DNA from: a gamma proteobacterium HdN1
GTDB lineage: Bacteria > Pseudomonadota > Gammaproteobacteria > Pseudomonadales > Ketobacteraceae
Assembly: GCA_000198515.1 (NCBI GenBank)
Contig: FP929140.1
Coordinates: forward strand, 3,694,527-3,758,526
Direction: 5' to 3'
DNA: 64,000 bases
Part shown: positions 15,602 to 28,841 of the stretch, piece by piece
Numbering within the stretch: the first letter of the stretch is position 1
How the letters are laid out: every line of letters begins with the position of its first letter
The notes under the pieces: generated by a model
Databases searched by the model: none
What the model saw: the letters and a program-made list of their open reading frames with translations, nothing else
What the model was told of the DNA's origin: nothing
Made by a program: the position numbers and the translations under genes

Positions 15602-16864
15602 ATGCGGGTGCTGGTCTTGGGGGCGGGCGTCGTAGGTACCGCCAGTGCGTATTATCTTGCAAAGGCCGGCTGTCAGGTGACTGTGCTTGAGCGCCAGTCC
15701 GATGTTGCTTTAGAAACCAGTTTTGCCAATGCCGGCCAGCTTTCTTTTGGCTATTCCTCGCCGTGGGCAGCGCCGGGCATTCCGGTAAAGGCGCTGAAAT
15801 GGCTGCTGCAGCGCCACGCTCCACTCTCCATCCGACCTAGCTTCGATTGGCGCCAGTATCAATGGATGCTAGGGATGCTGCGTAACTGCACTTCAGCGCG
15901 CTATGCTGTAAACAAAGAGCGAATGATGCGGGTTGCCGAGTATTCAAGGGATTGCATGCGTGCACTCCGAGAAGAAACCGGCATTGCCTACGAAGGGCGG
16001 CAAGCGGGAACCACGCAGCTTTTCCGAACGGTAAAGCAACTGGCAGAAGCCGAGAAAGACCGGCAGGTGTTGGACACGCTCGGTGTGCCTTACCGAATGC
16101 TGACCCCTCGGCAGATTGGCGAGGTGGAACCAGCGCTCGCCCGACACTCCAGAAAACTTGCTGGGGCGCTGCATTTGCCCAGCGATGAAACTGGCGATTG
16201 CCAACTGTTTACCCGAGCGCTTGCAAAGATGGCGCAAGTCTTGGGTGTTGAGTTTCGCTTTGGTGCACACGTAGATCGCCTAGCGACCGCCAAAGTAAAT
16301 GGAAAACCGGCGGTGCAGGGTGCTTGGGTCAATGGCGAGCTCATCCATGCAGATGCCTGCGTGGTTGCACTTGGCAGCTATAGCGCGCCGTTATTAAGGC
16401 CGCTCGGTTTTGAACTGCCCGTCTATCCCTTGAAGGGTTATTCGCTCACCTTGCCAATACGGGAGCCCGACGCCGCGCCTGTATCTACCGTGCTGGATGA
16501 AACCTACAAAATTGCCATCACCCGCTTTGACACCCGAATTCGCGTTGGTGGAATGGCCGAAGTGCGTGGCTACGATCTTGCCTTGCGCCAGCGCCGCTGC
16601 GAAACGCTGTCTATGGTGGTAGAAGATTGCTATCCCGGCGCAGGCGACGCCCGACACGCCGAGTTCTGGACTGGCCTACGACCCGCAACTCCCGACGGTA
16701 CCCCCATCCTCGGGCCGACGCGCTATGAAGGTCTATACCTGAACACCGGCCACGGTACGCTGGGCTGGACGATGGCTTGCGGTTCAGGGCAGCTTCTTGC
16801 GGATTGGGTGGTGGGTAAACCGCGAGCGATTGAAACGGAGGGGCTGGGGATCGGGCGCTATTAA
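15602..16864 (+). CDS. dadA: D-amino acid dehydrogenase small subunit DadA
   Basis: A 420-residue FAD enzyme that deaminates D-amino acids (mainly D-Ala) to keto acids, passing electrons to the respiratory chain. The start ATG has GGGAGG a few bases upstream. The FAD-binding GxGxxG is at the very start ([21 protein letters not shown]), and the family signatures [19 protein letters not shown] and the C-terminal [20 protein letters not shown] are present. Length fits E. coli DadA (432). No alanine racemase gene (dadX) is adjacent, unlike in enterics. It converges on the yeiH-type gene with only 1 nt between the stops. Confidence 0.93.
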   Translation: MRVLVLGAGVVGTASAYYLAKAGCQVTVLERQSDVALETSFANAGQLSFGYSSPWAAPGIPVKALKWLLQRHAPLSIRPSFDWRQYQWMLGMLRNCTSARYAVNKERMMRVAEYSRDCMRALREETGIAYEGRQAGTTQLFRTVKQLAEAEKDRQVLDTLGVPYRMLTPRQIGEVEPALARHSRKLAGALHLPSDETGDCQLFTRALAKMAQVLGVEFRFGAHVDRLATAKVNGKPAVQGAWVNGELIHADACVVALGSYSAPLLRPLGFELPVYPLKGYSLTLPIREPDAAPVSTVLDETYKIAITRFDTRIRVGGMAEVRGYDLALRQRRCETLSMVVEDCYPGAGDARHAEFWTGLRPATPDGTPILGPTRYEGLYLNTGHGTLGWTMACGSGQLLADWVVGKPRAIETEGLGIGRY

Positions 16865-16865
16865 A

Positions 16866-18011
16866 TCAAGCCAAAACCACTGGCACTGCCCAGTTGATCA
16901 AGCCGCCCCCCAAGATCAGCCAAACGAAGAGAACCAGTGCCAGCAACAGCGGTTTGGCACCCGCCTTGCGGATCACACTCAGCTGCGTAGTAAGCCCAAG
17001 AGCTGCCATCGCCATTGCAAGGCATACGGTGCCGAGTTGATTGAACAAAGCAACCACTTCGGCAGAAAGTAGCTGCAAAGAATTGAACAAAATTACCCCA
17101 ATGAACATAAATGCAAACCAAGGAACCGTAACCTTGTTTGTGCTCGAATCGTCGCTGCGTTCAGCGCCACGCGCCAACCAGAGGGACAGGCCCATCAGAA
17201 ACGGCGCAAGCATCATCACCCTGACCATTTTCGCAACCACCGCAGCATCGGCGATTTCTGGGCTGATGGATTGCCCAGTTGCCACCACCTGTGCGACTTC
17301 GTGCAAGGTAGATCCAATGTACACGCCAAAGTGGAATCCGCTGTCTTGCGTAAAGTTTATGCTGGGCAGCATCGCATAAAACGCGGGGTAGAGAAAAATC
17401 GCCAGCGTACCGAAGGCAACCACGGTAGATACGGCAATGGTTACTTGCTCAGAACGTGCCTTCACCACCGGCCCCGTCGCCATGATCGCAGCCGCCCCGC
17501 AAATCGAACTGCCGGCACCGATCAACATCACCAGCCTGCGCTCCATACCAAGCACACGCAGCCCGAACCAGCATGCGAGGGCAAAGGTGGAACCCAACAC
17601 CAGAGCATCAATGAGGATGCCAGTAGCGCCAACCTTGGCCACGTCTTGCGCGGTTAAGCGAAATCCGTACAGCACAATGCCGAACTTCAGCAGGTACTGT
17701 TTGGCAAATACCATCCCGGCATGCGCGTTTGCGCCAGAAAGTGTGCTTGCTGCCCACGTACTGCTGGCGGCCGTCTGGTTTGGGCTTGCATTGGCTTGTA
17801 CAAGGGTGTTTCCAAGCGCGATACCGAACACGATAGCAAGTGTAAGAGTGCCGACTCCATGGGATGCAAGCCAGTCGATGTGCCCAAGCGATAAACTCGT
17901 TGTGGCAATAAGCCCACAAAGGAGCAGGCCAGGTAGATAACGCTGTAGCGATGCGAGAAGCGCTTGGCACAAGCAGGGTAGCTGGCGTGTGGAGCTTAGA
18001 AGAGCGTTCAT
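16866..18011 (-). CDS. YeiH-family putative sulfate/sulfite exporter
   Basis: A 381-residue polytopic membrane protein of the YeiH/UPF0324 family. I start at ATG 18011 with AAGG 10 nt upstream; the longer frame to 18149 lacks support and runs through the promoter region. About ten membrane helices are visible, with the family segments GIALGNTL, LKFGIVLYGFRLTAQDV, GAGSSICGAAAIMATGPVV and GSTLHEVAQVVATG. The family is annotated as a putative sulfate exporter; in E. coli yeiH is next to the LysR regulator yeiE. The same divergent pairing here supports the call and suggests control by the neighbouring LysR protein. Confidence 0.9.
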   Translation of the reverse strand: MNALLSSTRQLPCLCQALLASLQRYLPGLLLCGLIATTSLSLGHIDWLASHGVGTLTLAIVFGIALGNTLVQANASPNQTAASSTWAASTLSGANAHAGMVFAKQYLLKFGIVLYGFRLTAQDVAKVGATGILIDALVLGSTFALACWFGLRVLGMERRLVMLIGAGSSICGAAAIMATGPVVKARSEQVTIAVSTVVAFGTLAIFLYPAFYAMLPSINFTQDSGFHFGVYIGSTLHEVAQVVATGQSISPEIADAAVVAKMVRVMMLAPFLMGLSLWLARGAERSDDSSTNKVTVPWFAFMFIGVILFNSLQLLSAEVVALFNQLGTVCLAMAMAALGLTTQLSVIRKAGAKPLLLALVLFVWLILGGGLINWAVPVVLA

Positions 18012-18074
18012 CCGGTTTGGGCCTTTACAGAGAGGTACAGCGTGGGTGTAGCTTGCCCGAATCTTTCTAACTAT

Positions 18075-18110
18075 AAAAACAGTTAAATTTTCTATTGCTA
18101 ACCTGTTTTT
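18075..18110. promoter_or_regulatory. Dyad in divergent yeiH/lysR promoter region
   Basis: Inverted repeat AAAAACAG(-)TTA ... TAACCTGTTTTT with a 13-bp spacer, centred between the two divergent starts. Position and T-N-A-like symmetry fit a LysR-type operator; no experimental motif was matched. Confidence 0.5.
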
Positions 18111-18149
18111 GTGGTAGGTTGGTGGGAAAGGTTTCGCGGGAATCGACAA

Positions 18150-19079
18150 ATGAGTAACCCAAGCGACATTTTGCGTTTAAGTTTGCGGCAGTTGCAGATC
18201 TTCGTTGCGGTTGCAGAGAGTGGAAGTACTGTCGCGGCCAGCGAGCGGCTTCCGCTTTCTCAGTCAGCGATTAGCGCGGCCGTAAACGAGCTGGAAAGGC
18301 TGCTTTCTTTCCCGCTGTTTGATCGCGTTGGCCGACGCTTGCAAATGAACGACAACGGCCGCACGCTGATGCCGCAGGCGCTGGCACTGCTGGATGGCGC
18401 GGCAGGCATTGAACGCATGGCGTACGATGCTGATGCGCAGCGGCGGGCCTTGCGCATTGGCGCAAGTACAACCATAGGAAGCCATGTACTGCCAACACTG
18501 TTGGCGCGTTTTCTTGCAGGGCAACCGCAAAAGGCATCGGATTGGAAGTCGAGCGTAGCGATTAGCAATACCGCCGCAATCTGTGCGCGCGTTGCCGCGT
18601 GGGAGCTGGATATTGGTTTGATCGAAGGCCCTTGCCATGAGGCCAGCCTGTTGGTGGAGCCATGGTTGGAGGATGATCTGGTGGTGGTAATGCCGGTTCA
18701 CGCTTCGTGTCCATCGTTGGCGGGCCACAGTGTTACGGGTGAGGCGTTCCTGACAATTGAGCAGCTTCGTGATGCCGTCTGGCTGTTGCGCGAGGCTGGT
18801 TCCGGCACGCGCGAGTCCATGGATCAAGCGCTCCTGCCGTTTTTGGGTGGGTACCGGCGCAGCATTGAGCTGGGCAATTCGCAAGCTATCTTGCACGGTG
18901 TCGTGGCCGAACTTGGCCTTGCCTGTCTTTCGCGCTGGAGCGTAAACGATTGGGTAGATGCAGGCCGCTTGCAGCTTGTAAAAACCCCCTTGCCTCGACT
19001 GACGCGGCGCTGGCATTGGGTGGTGCACCGTGATAAGCAATTCACGCAGGCGCTACGGCGTCTGATTGATCTGTTGTGA
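18150..19079 (+). CDS. LysR-family transcriptional regulator (YeiE-like position)
   Basis: A 309-residue LysR-type regulator. The start at ATG 18150 gives MSNPSDILRLSLRQLQIFVA; frames further upstream would cross the dyad at 18075-18110. The helix-turn-helix spans about residues 11-68 (VAASERLPLSQSAISAAVNELERLL), followed by the substrate-binding domain with the family motif GSGTRESMDQALL, also common in CysB/CbbR/YeiE-type regulators. Divergent from the YeiH-type exporter, as yeiE is from yeiH in E. coli. It probably senses a sulfur compound and controls both genes. The ligand is not shown by the sequence. Confidence 0.92.
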   Translation: MSNPSDILRLSLRQLQIFVAVAESGSTVAASERLPLSQSAISAAVNELERLLSFPLFDRVGRRLQMNDNGRTLMPQALALLDGAAGIERMAYDADAQRRALRIGASTTIGSHVLPTLLARFLAGQPQKASDWKSSVAISNTAAICARVAAWELDIGLIEGPCHEASLLVEPWLEDDLVVVMPVHASCPSLAGHSVTGEAFLTIEQLRDAVWLLREAGSGTRESMDQALLPFLGGYRRSIELGNSQAILHGVVAELGLACLSRWSVNDWVDAGRLQLVKTPLPRLTRRWHWVVHRDKQFTQALRRLIDLL

Positions 19080-19085
19080 GATGAT

Positions 19086-19170
19086 ACTTTCTCGGCAAAG
19101 ACACTTTCTCGGCAAAGACACTTTCTCGGTAAAGACACTTTCTCGGTAAAGACACTTTCCCCGTAAAGAG
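19086..19170 (+). repeat. Five tandem 17-bp repeats between lysR and smc
   Basis: Unit ACTTTCTCGGCAAAGAC, copies at 19086, 19103, 19120, 19137 and 19154, the first two identical and the later ones with one to four changes. They begin 7 bp after the lysR stop and lie in the upstream region of smc. Confidence 0.9.
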
Positions 19171-19242
19171 GCTGGCAAGCTTACTAAAACACGTTACAAT
19201 ACGTAAACTTAACTCATTTACATGACTCCCGGCCCAACACTC

Positions 19243-19282
19243 AAAATGCGCCTAATAAAGATAAAATGCGCCTAAAAAGCAT
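19243..19282 (+). repeat. 20-bp tandem duplication across the smc start codon
   Basis: Copy 1 (19243-19262) and copy 2 (19263-19282) share AAAATGCGCCTAA. The ATG of copy 2 is the smc start. The ATG of copy 1 (19246) opens a nine-codon frame out of phase with smc that stops at 19275, inside smc, so it could act as a small upstream frame. Confidence 0.75.
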
Positions 19283-22200
19283 AAAAATCGCCGGATTCAA
19301 ATCGTTTGTTGATCCAACTCACATCACCTTTCCTGATAACCTAACCGCCGTTGTCGGGCCGAATGGCTGTGGAAAATCCAATACCATCGACGCGGTTCGT
19401 TGGGTGATGGGGGAGTCATCCGCCAAAAACCTGCGCGGCGAATCCATGGCCGACGTTATCTTTAACGGTTCCAGCACCCGCAAGCCTACGGTACAGGCCT
19501 CGGTGGAACTGATTTTTGACAATAGCGACGGCAGCCTGCGCGGCGAATACATCAACTACGCCGAAATTTCGATACGCCGTGTTGCCACTCGCGATGGTCA
19601 GTCTCAGTATTTTTTGAACGGCACTAAATGCCGTCGTAAAGACATTACCGATATCTTTTTGGGCACAGGGCTTGGGCCGCGTAGCTACGCCATTATCGAA
19701 CAAGGCATGATCTCTCGCCTGATCGAAGCAAAACCCGAAGATTTGCGGATTTTTATCGAAGAAGCCGCCGGCATCTCCAAATACAAAGAGCGCCGTAAAG
19801 AAACCGAAAGCCGGATGCAGCGCACCCGCGAAAACCTCGACCGCCTCGAAGACATCCGCGAAGAACTCGGGCGCCAACTCCAGCACTTGGAACGCCAGGC
19901 TGCAGCTGCTGAAAAATACCGCCAATACCGCGAAGAAGAGCGCCTACTCAAAGCGCAACTACAAGTGATGCGCTACCAGCGTTTTCATGGCGGTATAAGC
20001 GAGCGTGAAACTGCGATCCGTGATCTTGAAACTCGCTTTGAAGCCCGCGTTGCCGACCAACGCAACGCCGATGCCGAAATCGAGCGCCTGCGCGATGTAC
20101 ACACGGAAATCAGCGATCAGCTCAATGAAGTTCAGGCTCGCTACTACGGCTTAGGCGCTGAAATCGCCCGTATCGAACAGACCCTACATCATACCAAAGA
20201 ACGCAACCAGCAGCTTCGCACCGACCTGCAAGAAGCGATGCTGGCCGCACGAACCGCCGAATCCCAGCAGCAAGCCGATGAAGAAAAACTTGAAGACATC
20301 ACCGGCCGCCTGCTCGAACTGGAACCAGAACAAGAGCTCGCCGAAGCCCGCTCTGAAGAAGCCGCCAACGCGCTTGCCGACTCAGAGGAAGCGTTACAGC
20401 GCTGGCAGCACGATTGGGAACAGTTCAATCAGCGCGCCAGCGCCCCGCAGCAGCGTGCCCATGTAGAGCAATCACGTATCCAGCACTTGGAACAATCCGT
20501 CCGCCGCCTGCAGGAACGTATCGAACGCCTACAGCGCGAACAGGAAACGCTAGATGCAGGCCCGCTGCAAATCGAAGTCGAGGCGCTTGAAAGCCGCTGT
20601 GCTGATGCCGAAGACGAGCACGAATCGTTACAAGCACAGCTACAGGAAACGCAAGACGCAATACGCCAACAGCGCGACACCAACGGCCGCACAAGTAACG
20701 AGTTAGATGCGGCAAAAAGCCAGCTCAACACTTTGCGCGGCCGACATGCGTCGTTGCTTGCCTTGCAGCAAGCGGCGCGTGGCGATCAACATGAAATTCG
20801 TTGGTTGGAGCAGCGTGGCCTTGCATCCAATGCACGGCTTGCACAGCAGATTAACGTTGAGAGTGGGTGGGAGAGGGCGGTAGAAACCGTACTTGGCGAC
20901 TGCCTGCAAGCTGTTTGCGTCGACCAACTCGCCAACCTTCCCGAATTTTTCGAAGGCTTTGAACACGGCAAACTCAGTTTTGCCAGTGCTGCGCTATCTT
21001 CCGATGTCGCTACACCTAAGCGTGAATCTCTTGCGGCGCGCGTGAGCGGCAATCACGTGGCGCTACATTTGTTGCAAGGCGTTTATGCGGCGAACGACCT
21101 CGCCGCAGCGCTTGCCCTACAGCCCCAGCTTAATTCCGGCGAATCGGTCATTACCCGCGAAGGCATCTGGCTGGGGCGAGACTGGCTAAAAGTTCAACGC
21201 CAAGATCAAGCAGGGCTAGGCGTATTGGCGCGCCAGAAAGACTTGGAAGAAACCCAAGCGCAGCTGGAACTGCTAGACGAGCAAGTAGAAACGCTGAACG
21301 AGCAGCTGCAAAACGGCCGCGATCAGCTGCGCGAACATGAAGATCAGCGCGAAGCCGTGCAGCGTGAACTTACCGCAGCCCACCGCAGCGTGATGGACCT
21401 GAAAGCGCAGCGCTCCGCAAAGGAAGTGCGTCTTGAGCAGCTCACCATGCGCAGCGAGCGAATCCAGCGTGAACGGGATGAGAGCGCGCAACAGTACGAG
21501 AGCGAGCGCGAAGAAATCGCACTGGCGCGCGCCGCCCACGCGGAAGCCATGGATACCATGTCGCAAGATGCCGACCAGCGAGAGGCCATGCAGGGCCAGC
21601 GTGAAAGCCTGCGTAACGCGGTAGATACTGCGCGATCGGCAGCGCGTGAATGCTCCGAGGCGCTACATCGGTTCGCGCTTGAGGCTGGTTCGTTGCGCGC
21701 ACAAGAAACCTCTACCCGCCAAGGCTTGGATCGCTTGCGCCAGCAATTAGACGCCTTCGACGAACGCCGCGAACACATTGAAGAACAGCTCGCGCAGGGT
21801 GATACGCCGAGCATCGAGCTTCAAGAATCACTCGAAGATCACCTAAATCGGCGCCTTAGCGTGGAGCAGGAATTAGGAGACACGCGCCGGAAATCCGAAA
21901 ACTGCGAGCATGAGCTTCGCGCCACCGAGCGCCGCCGTCAGGAAGCAGAACGTGCAGCGCAGGAGGTGCGTTCGGAGTTGGAGCGCCAGCGCCTGCAGTG
22001 GCAGGGCCTGCAGATTGAACGAAAAACCGTATTAGATCAGCTTGCGGAAACCAGCTTCCAGCTTGAAGAAGTACTCTCCACGCTTCCGCCAGAAGCCAAT
22101 GAAGTGCAGTGGCAGCAAGAGTTGGAGCGCACTGCAAACCGCATCAGTCGTTTAGGTGCCATCAATCTGGCCGCAATTGATGAATTTCACGCCCAGTCGG

Positions 22201-22766
22201 AGCGCAAGGAATATCTCGACGCCCAGCACAAAGACCTTATAGAAGCCTTAAGCACACTGGAAAACGCGATCCGTAAAATCGACCGCGAAACCCGCGAACG
22301 CTTTCAGGAAACCTTCGATAAAGTCAATCGCGGCTTGCAAACGCTATTTCCCAAGGTGTTTGGCGGTGGTAGCGCTTACTTAGAGCTGACCGGAGAAGAT
22401 TTGCTGGATACCGGCGTTGCAATCATGGCCCGCCCGCCCGGCAAAAAGAACAGCACCATCCACTTGCTATCGGGTGGCGAGAAAGCGCTGACGGCGATCG
22501 CGCTGGTGTTTTCTATTTTTCAGCTGAATCCAGCCCCTTTTTGCATGTTGGACGAAGTCGATGCGCCGCTAGACGACGCCAACGTTGGGCGTTATTCGCG
22601 TATGGTAGAAGAAATGTCCAGCCAAGTGCAGTTTATCTATATCACGCACAATAAAATTGCGATGGAAATGGCACACCAGTTGCTTGGGGTTACAATGCAT
22701 GAGCCCGGTGTATCTCGTTTGGTGTCCGTAGACGTAGAACAAGCGGCCGCACTGGCCGCTTTATAA
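19266..22766 (+). CDS. smc: Chromosome segregation ATPase SMC
   Basis: An 1166-residue SMC protein that, with ScpA and ScpB, loops and orders DNA on the nucleoid. N-terminal Walker A GPNGCGKS at 31-38; two long coiled-coil arms rich in E/Q/R (about 170-490 and 680-1000); a hinge between them (about 510-660, with VLGDCLQAVCVDQLANLPEF); C-terminal ABC signature LLSGGEKAL and Walker B FCMLDEVDAPLDD. The start ATG is the only one giving the conserved MRLKSIKIAGFKSF opening, yet it lacks a good ribosome site because it sits in a 20-bp duplication. smc-zipA-ligA is a common gammaproteobacterial order. The stop codon is also part of a 20-bp exact duplication. Confidence 0.98.
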   Translation: MRLKSIKIAGFKSFVDPTHITFPDNLTAVVGPNGCGKSNTIDAVRWVMGESSAKNLRGESMADVIFNGSSTRKPTVQASVELIFDNSDGSLRGEYINYAEISIRRVATRDGQSQYFLNGTKCRRKDITDIFLGTGLGPRSYAIIEQGMISRLIEAKPEDLRIFIEEAAGISKYKERRKETESRMQRTRENLDRLEDIREELGRQLQHLERQAAAAEKYRQYREEERLLKAQLQVMRYQRFHGGISERETAIRDLETRFEARVADQRNADAEIERLRDVHTEISDQLNEVQARYYGLGAEIARIEQTLHHTKERNQQLRTDLQEAMLAARTAESQQQADEEKLEDITGRLLELEPEQELAEARSEEAANALADSEEALQRWQHDWEQFNQRASAPQQRAHVEQSRIQHLEQSVRRLQERIERLQREQETLDAGPLQIEVEALESRCADAEDEHESLQAQLQETQDAIRQQRDTNGRTSNELDAAKSQLNTLRGRHASLLALQQAARGDQHEIRWLEQRGLASNARLAQQINVESGWERAVETVLGDCLQAVCVDQLANLPEFFEGFEHGKLSFASAALSSDVATPKRESLAARVSGNHVALHLLQGVYAANDLAAALALQPQLNSGESVITREGIWLGRDWLKVQRQDQAGLGVLARQKDLEETQAQLELLDEQVETLNEQLQNGRDQLREHEDQREAVQRELTAAHRSVMDLKAQRSAKEVRLEQLTMRSERIQRERDESAQQYESEREEIALARAAHAEAMDTMSQDADQREAMQGQRESLRNAVDTARSAARECSEALHRFALEAGSLRAQETSTRQGLDRLRQQLDAFDERREHIEEQLAQGDTPSIELQESLEDHLNRRLSVEQELGDTRRKSENCEHELRATERRRQEAERAAQEVRSELERQRLQWQGLQIERKTVLDQLAETSFQLEEVLSTLPPEANEVQWQQELERTANRISRLGAINLAAIDEFHAQSERKEYLDAQHKDLIEALSTLENAIRKIDRETRERFQETFDKVNRGLQTLFPKVFGGGSAYLELTGEDLLDTGVAIMARPPGKKNSTIHLLSGGEKALTAIALVFSIFQLNPAPFCMLDEVDAPLDDANVGRYSRMVEEMSSQVQFIYITHNKIAMEMAHQLLGVTMHEPGVSRLVSVDVEQAAALAAL

Positions 22767-22790
22767 GTGAACTGGCCGCTTTATAAGTGA
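22751..22790 (+). repeat. Exact 20-bp tandem duplication across smc stop codon
   Basis: ACTGGCCGCTTTATAAGTGA twice, at 22751-22770 and 22771-22790. The first copy carries the smc stop (22764-22766); the second lies directly downstream. Confidence 0.95.
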
Positions 22791-22912
22791 AGTAACACCG
22801 ATATATTGTTAGGGTTTACTGTATTTTGTTACGATTGAAGTAACTGGCGCAAAGACAACGAATAGGCGCAAATATAACAACGAGCGCTGGCAATGACCGC
22901 AAGGGGTTTGTG

Positions 22913-26625
<3,713 letters not shown>

Positions 26626-26645
26626 TGATCCGTTTTCGCTGCAAT

Positions 26646-26697
26646 CTATTCCGTAGGTGTTGCAGCTCTTCCTATTCCGCAGGTGTTGTAGATCTTC
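26646..26697. repeat. 26-bp tandem duplication across the mnmC stop codon
   Basis: CTATTCCG[T/C]AGGTGTTG-type units at 26646-26671 and 26672-26697, four differences. The right copy is the last part of mnmC (minus strand, stop at 26674-26672), the left copy lies beyond the stop. Confidence 0.85.
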
Positions 26698-28717
26698 GAC
26701 GTAAATTTCGGATCAGAAAACGCGCAGGGTGCAGTGCGTGTAGCGTTTCTGTATCCACGGGCGGTGGCCCGCCTAGCATCCAGTAGGCAATGATTTCTGC
26801 TGCAAATAGCGATGAGGTAATCCCGCGCGAGCCGTGAGCGGCGCTGATGTAGAGGTTTGGATAGCATGTGCCGATCGGATACAGGCGTTTTAACTGGCCT
26901 TTACCGAGGCCATCCTGATAGTCGGCGATATAACGTGCGACAATAGGGGCAGGGCCAACATAAGGCAAATAGTCTGGGCTACCACATCGAAAGGCAACCC
27001 GCCCGCCACACGCTGCTTGTGACTCATTCTGCGCAAGAAAGCCTGGCAGCGCTGAATTGAGATGAGCAATATTTTCCTCGTGGTCGGCACTACAAACCTC
27101 GGTATCTGCCCGTTTTGGATGATAGGTTGCGCCGATGGTGTGTGTGCCTTGCCAAGCTGGAGTCAGATAACCGCGGTAGTTGATTGCATGTTGTAACTTT
27201 GAGCTCGCGGGGGTTGCGGCAAGCTTGGTGACTTGGCCGCGCACCCGCCGAAGATCCAAATGCGCAGTCTGTTGAAATTCGCTGGCGGAGTGGCCGTTGG
27301 CGATCACTACCGCATCTGCGCTAATTAACCCTTGGGAAGTAGTCAGTGTCCATCCACCTACATCGGTCGCAGCCAAACAATGGGCGGCTGTGGCCTTATG
27401 AACCCGTATATTGGGGTGGGCGAGTAGTGCGCGGCACACTGTGGCCGGATTCATCCAACCGCTGCCTGGTTGCCAAGCACCTGGCAAGGCAATGGGGAAG
27501 CCCGCCCGCTCCGAAAGCTGCTCTGCACTCAAGGCTTGCACTAGGTAGCTGGCTTGGGGAGTGGCCATAAAGGCTTCAAGCTCGCGCTTCTCATCGGCGT
27601 CGTCGAATACCCGCAGAATGCCGTTCAGCCGCCACCCATCGCCTTCGGCGATGCCTGCACGCGCAAATACACCCGTTAACGCGCCGAGTGCATAAAGGTA
27701 AGCCTGTAAGTAATACCGATTTTGCGCGCTGGTGTGGGTGGATAGCCGCACAAAGCTTAGGCCAATGGGGTTGCCTGAGGTCGCTGATGCAATGTCTTGC
27801 TCTGCTTCCAGTACGGTAACATTCAAGCCGCGCAGAGCCAGCGCTGAGGCGGCTGCTGACCCCGCAAGGCCAGCACCGATTACGGTGACATTGCGTATGG
27901 GGGTGTCGCAATCTGGTGCGCGCTTGATAAACCATGGGGCTGCGGAGACAGGTAGCCCTGTTTTGTTTGCACTTGGGTTCTCTGTGTTTTGCCCGGCAAG
28001 CGTAAGAGTGCCGCTGCACATCTCGCGCTTGTGAGCGTAGCCCTTGTGTTTGGCGACGTTAAACCCCACATCTTGCAGCAACTGGCGTACTTGGCTTGCA
28101 CTGGTAAATGTTGCGAAGGTTGCGTTGGGCGCGCTGCAGTCAGCCACTGCGCGAAACAACGGCACCGACCAGAGTTCGGGGTTACGGCTGGGCGCAAAAC
28201 CATCCAGAAACCAAGCGTCCACCTTCGTTGATAGCGTGGAAAAGGCTGAAGCAGCATCGTCGTGTAACAGCGTAAGGCATACGCGCTCATTCGCAAACAC
28301 GCGCCGATGAAAACCCGGATAGGGAGGCGGTAGTATTTGGCATAACTGTTCAGAAAGCGCACCGATTTCAGAGAAAGCGCGATGAGCGCGAGCGAGCACA
28401 TCAGGCGTTAATGGATTTTTTTCGGCGCTAACGTAATTTAGGTAGGCACATTTGAATCCAAATTGGTTCCAGAGATGCCATGCGGCTAGAAAATTCAGGC
28501 CAGTACCAAAACCAGTTTCTCCGATCGTAAATTGCACTCCAGGCTCATCCTTGAGAGCCGCCCAGCGCGCTGCGAGCTGATTGTGATCGAGAAACACGTG
28601 GCGGCTTTCTGCGAGCCCGTTCTGGCGGCTGTAGTAAATGTCCTGCGATCGCAAAGAATAGGGCGTATCCTCTTGCCATTGCAGAAAGTCAATTTTCGGA
28701 TCGGAAGGTTCGGTCAT
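26672..28717 (-). CDS. mnmC: Bifunctional tRNA wobble-uridine modification enzyme MnmC
   Basis: A 681-residue fusion that finishes mnm5s2U at position 34 of certain tRNAs. The start at ATG 28717 gives MTEPSDPKIDFLQWQEDTPY; the longer frame upstream has no family support. The N-terminal methyltransferase half (MnmD) has the SAM motif FTIGETGFGTGLNFL (about 70-84) and the DAWFLDGFAPSRNPELW active-site region. The C-terminal half is an FAD oxidase with VTVIGAGLAGSAAASALALRG (about 285-305) and ends with GSRGITSSLFAAEIIA. Length matches E. coli MnmC (668). Both activities should be intact. Confidence 0.96.
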   Translation of the reverse strand: MTEPSDPKIDFLQWQEDTPYSLRSQDIYYSRQNGLAESRHVFLDHNQLAARWAALKDEPGVQFTIGETGFGTGLNFLAAWHLWNQFGFKCAYLNYVSAEKNPLTPDVLARAHRAFSEIGALSEQLCQILPPPYPGFHRRVFANERVCLTLLHDDAASAFSTLSTKVDAWFLDGFAPSRNPELWSVPLFRAVADCSAPNATFATFTSASQVRQLLQDVGFNVAKHKGYAHKREMCSGTLTLAGQNTENPSANKTGLPVSAAPWFIKRAPDCDTPIRNVTVIGAGLAGSAAASALALRGLNVTVLEAEQDIASATSGNPIGLSFVRLSTHTSAQNRYYLQAYLYALGALTGVFARAGIAEGDGWRLNGILRVFDDADEKRELEAFMATPQASYLVQALSAEQLSERAGFPIALPGAWQPGSGWMNPATVCRALLAHPNIRVHKATAAHCLAATDVGGWTLTTSQGLISADAVVIANGHSASEFQQTAHLDLRRVRGQVTKLAATPASSKLQHAINYRGYLTPAWQGTHTIGATYHPKRADTEVCSADHEENIAHLNSALPGFLAQNESQAACGGRVAFRCGSPDYLPYVGPAPIVARYIADYQDGLGKGQLKRLYPIGTCYPNLYISAAHGSRGITSSLFAAEIIAYWMLGGPPPVDTETLHALHPARFLIRNLRRRSTTPAE

Positions 28718-28841
28718 AATTAAAGCTGAGAGGGGGCTAGAGAAAATTGTATTGAGGCGCGTGCATGATACGCTTTGAGTAGGGAGAGATTCAAAAAGCA
28801 TTCTGTAATCAAAGGCATCGTTTTATCAGAAGGACTCGTAT

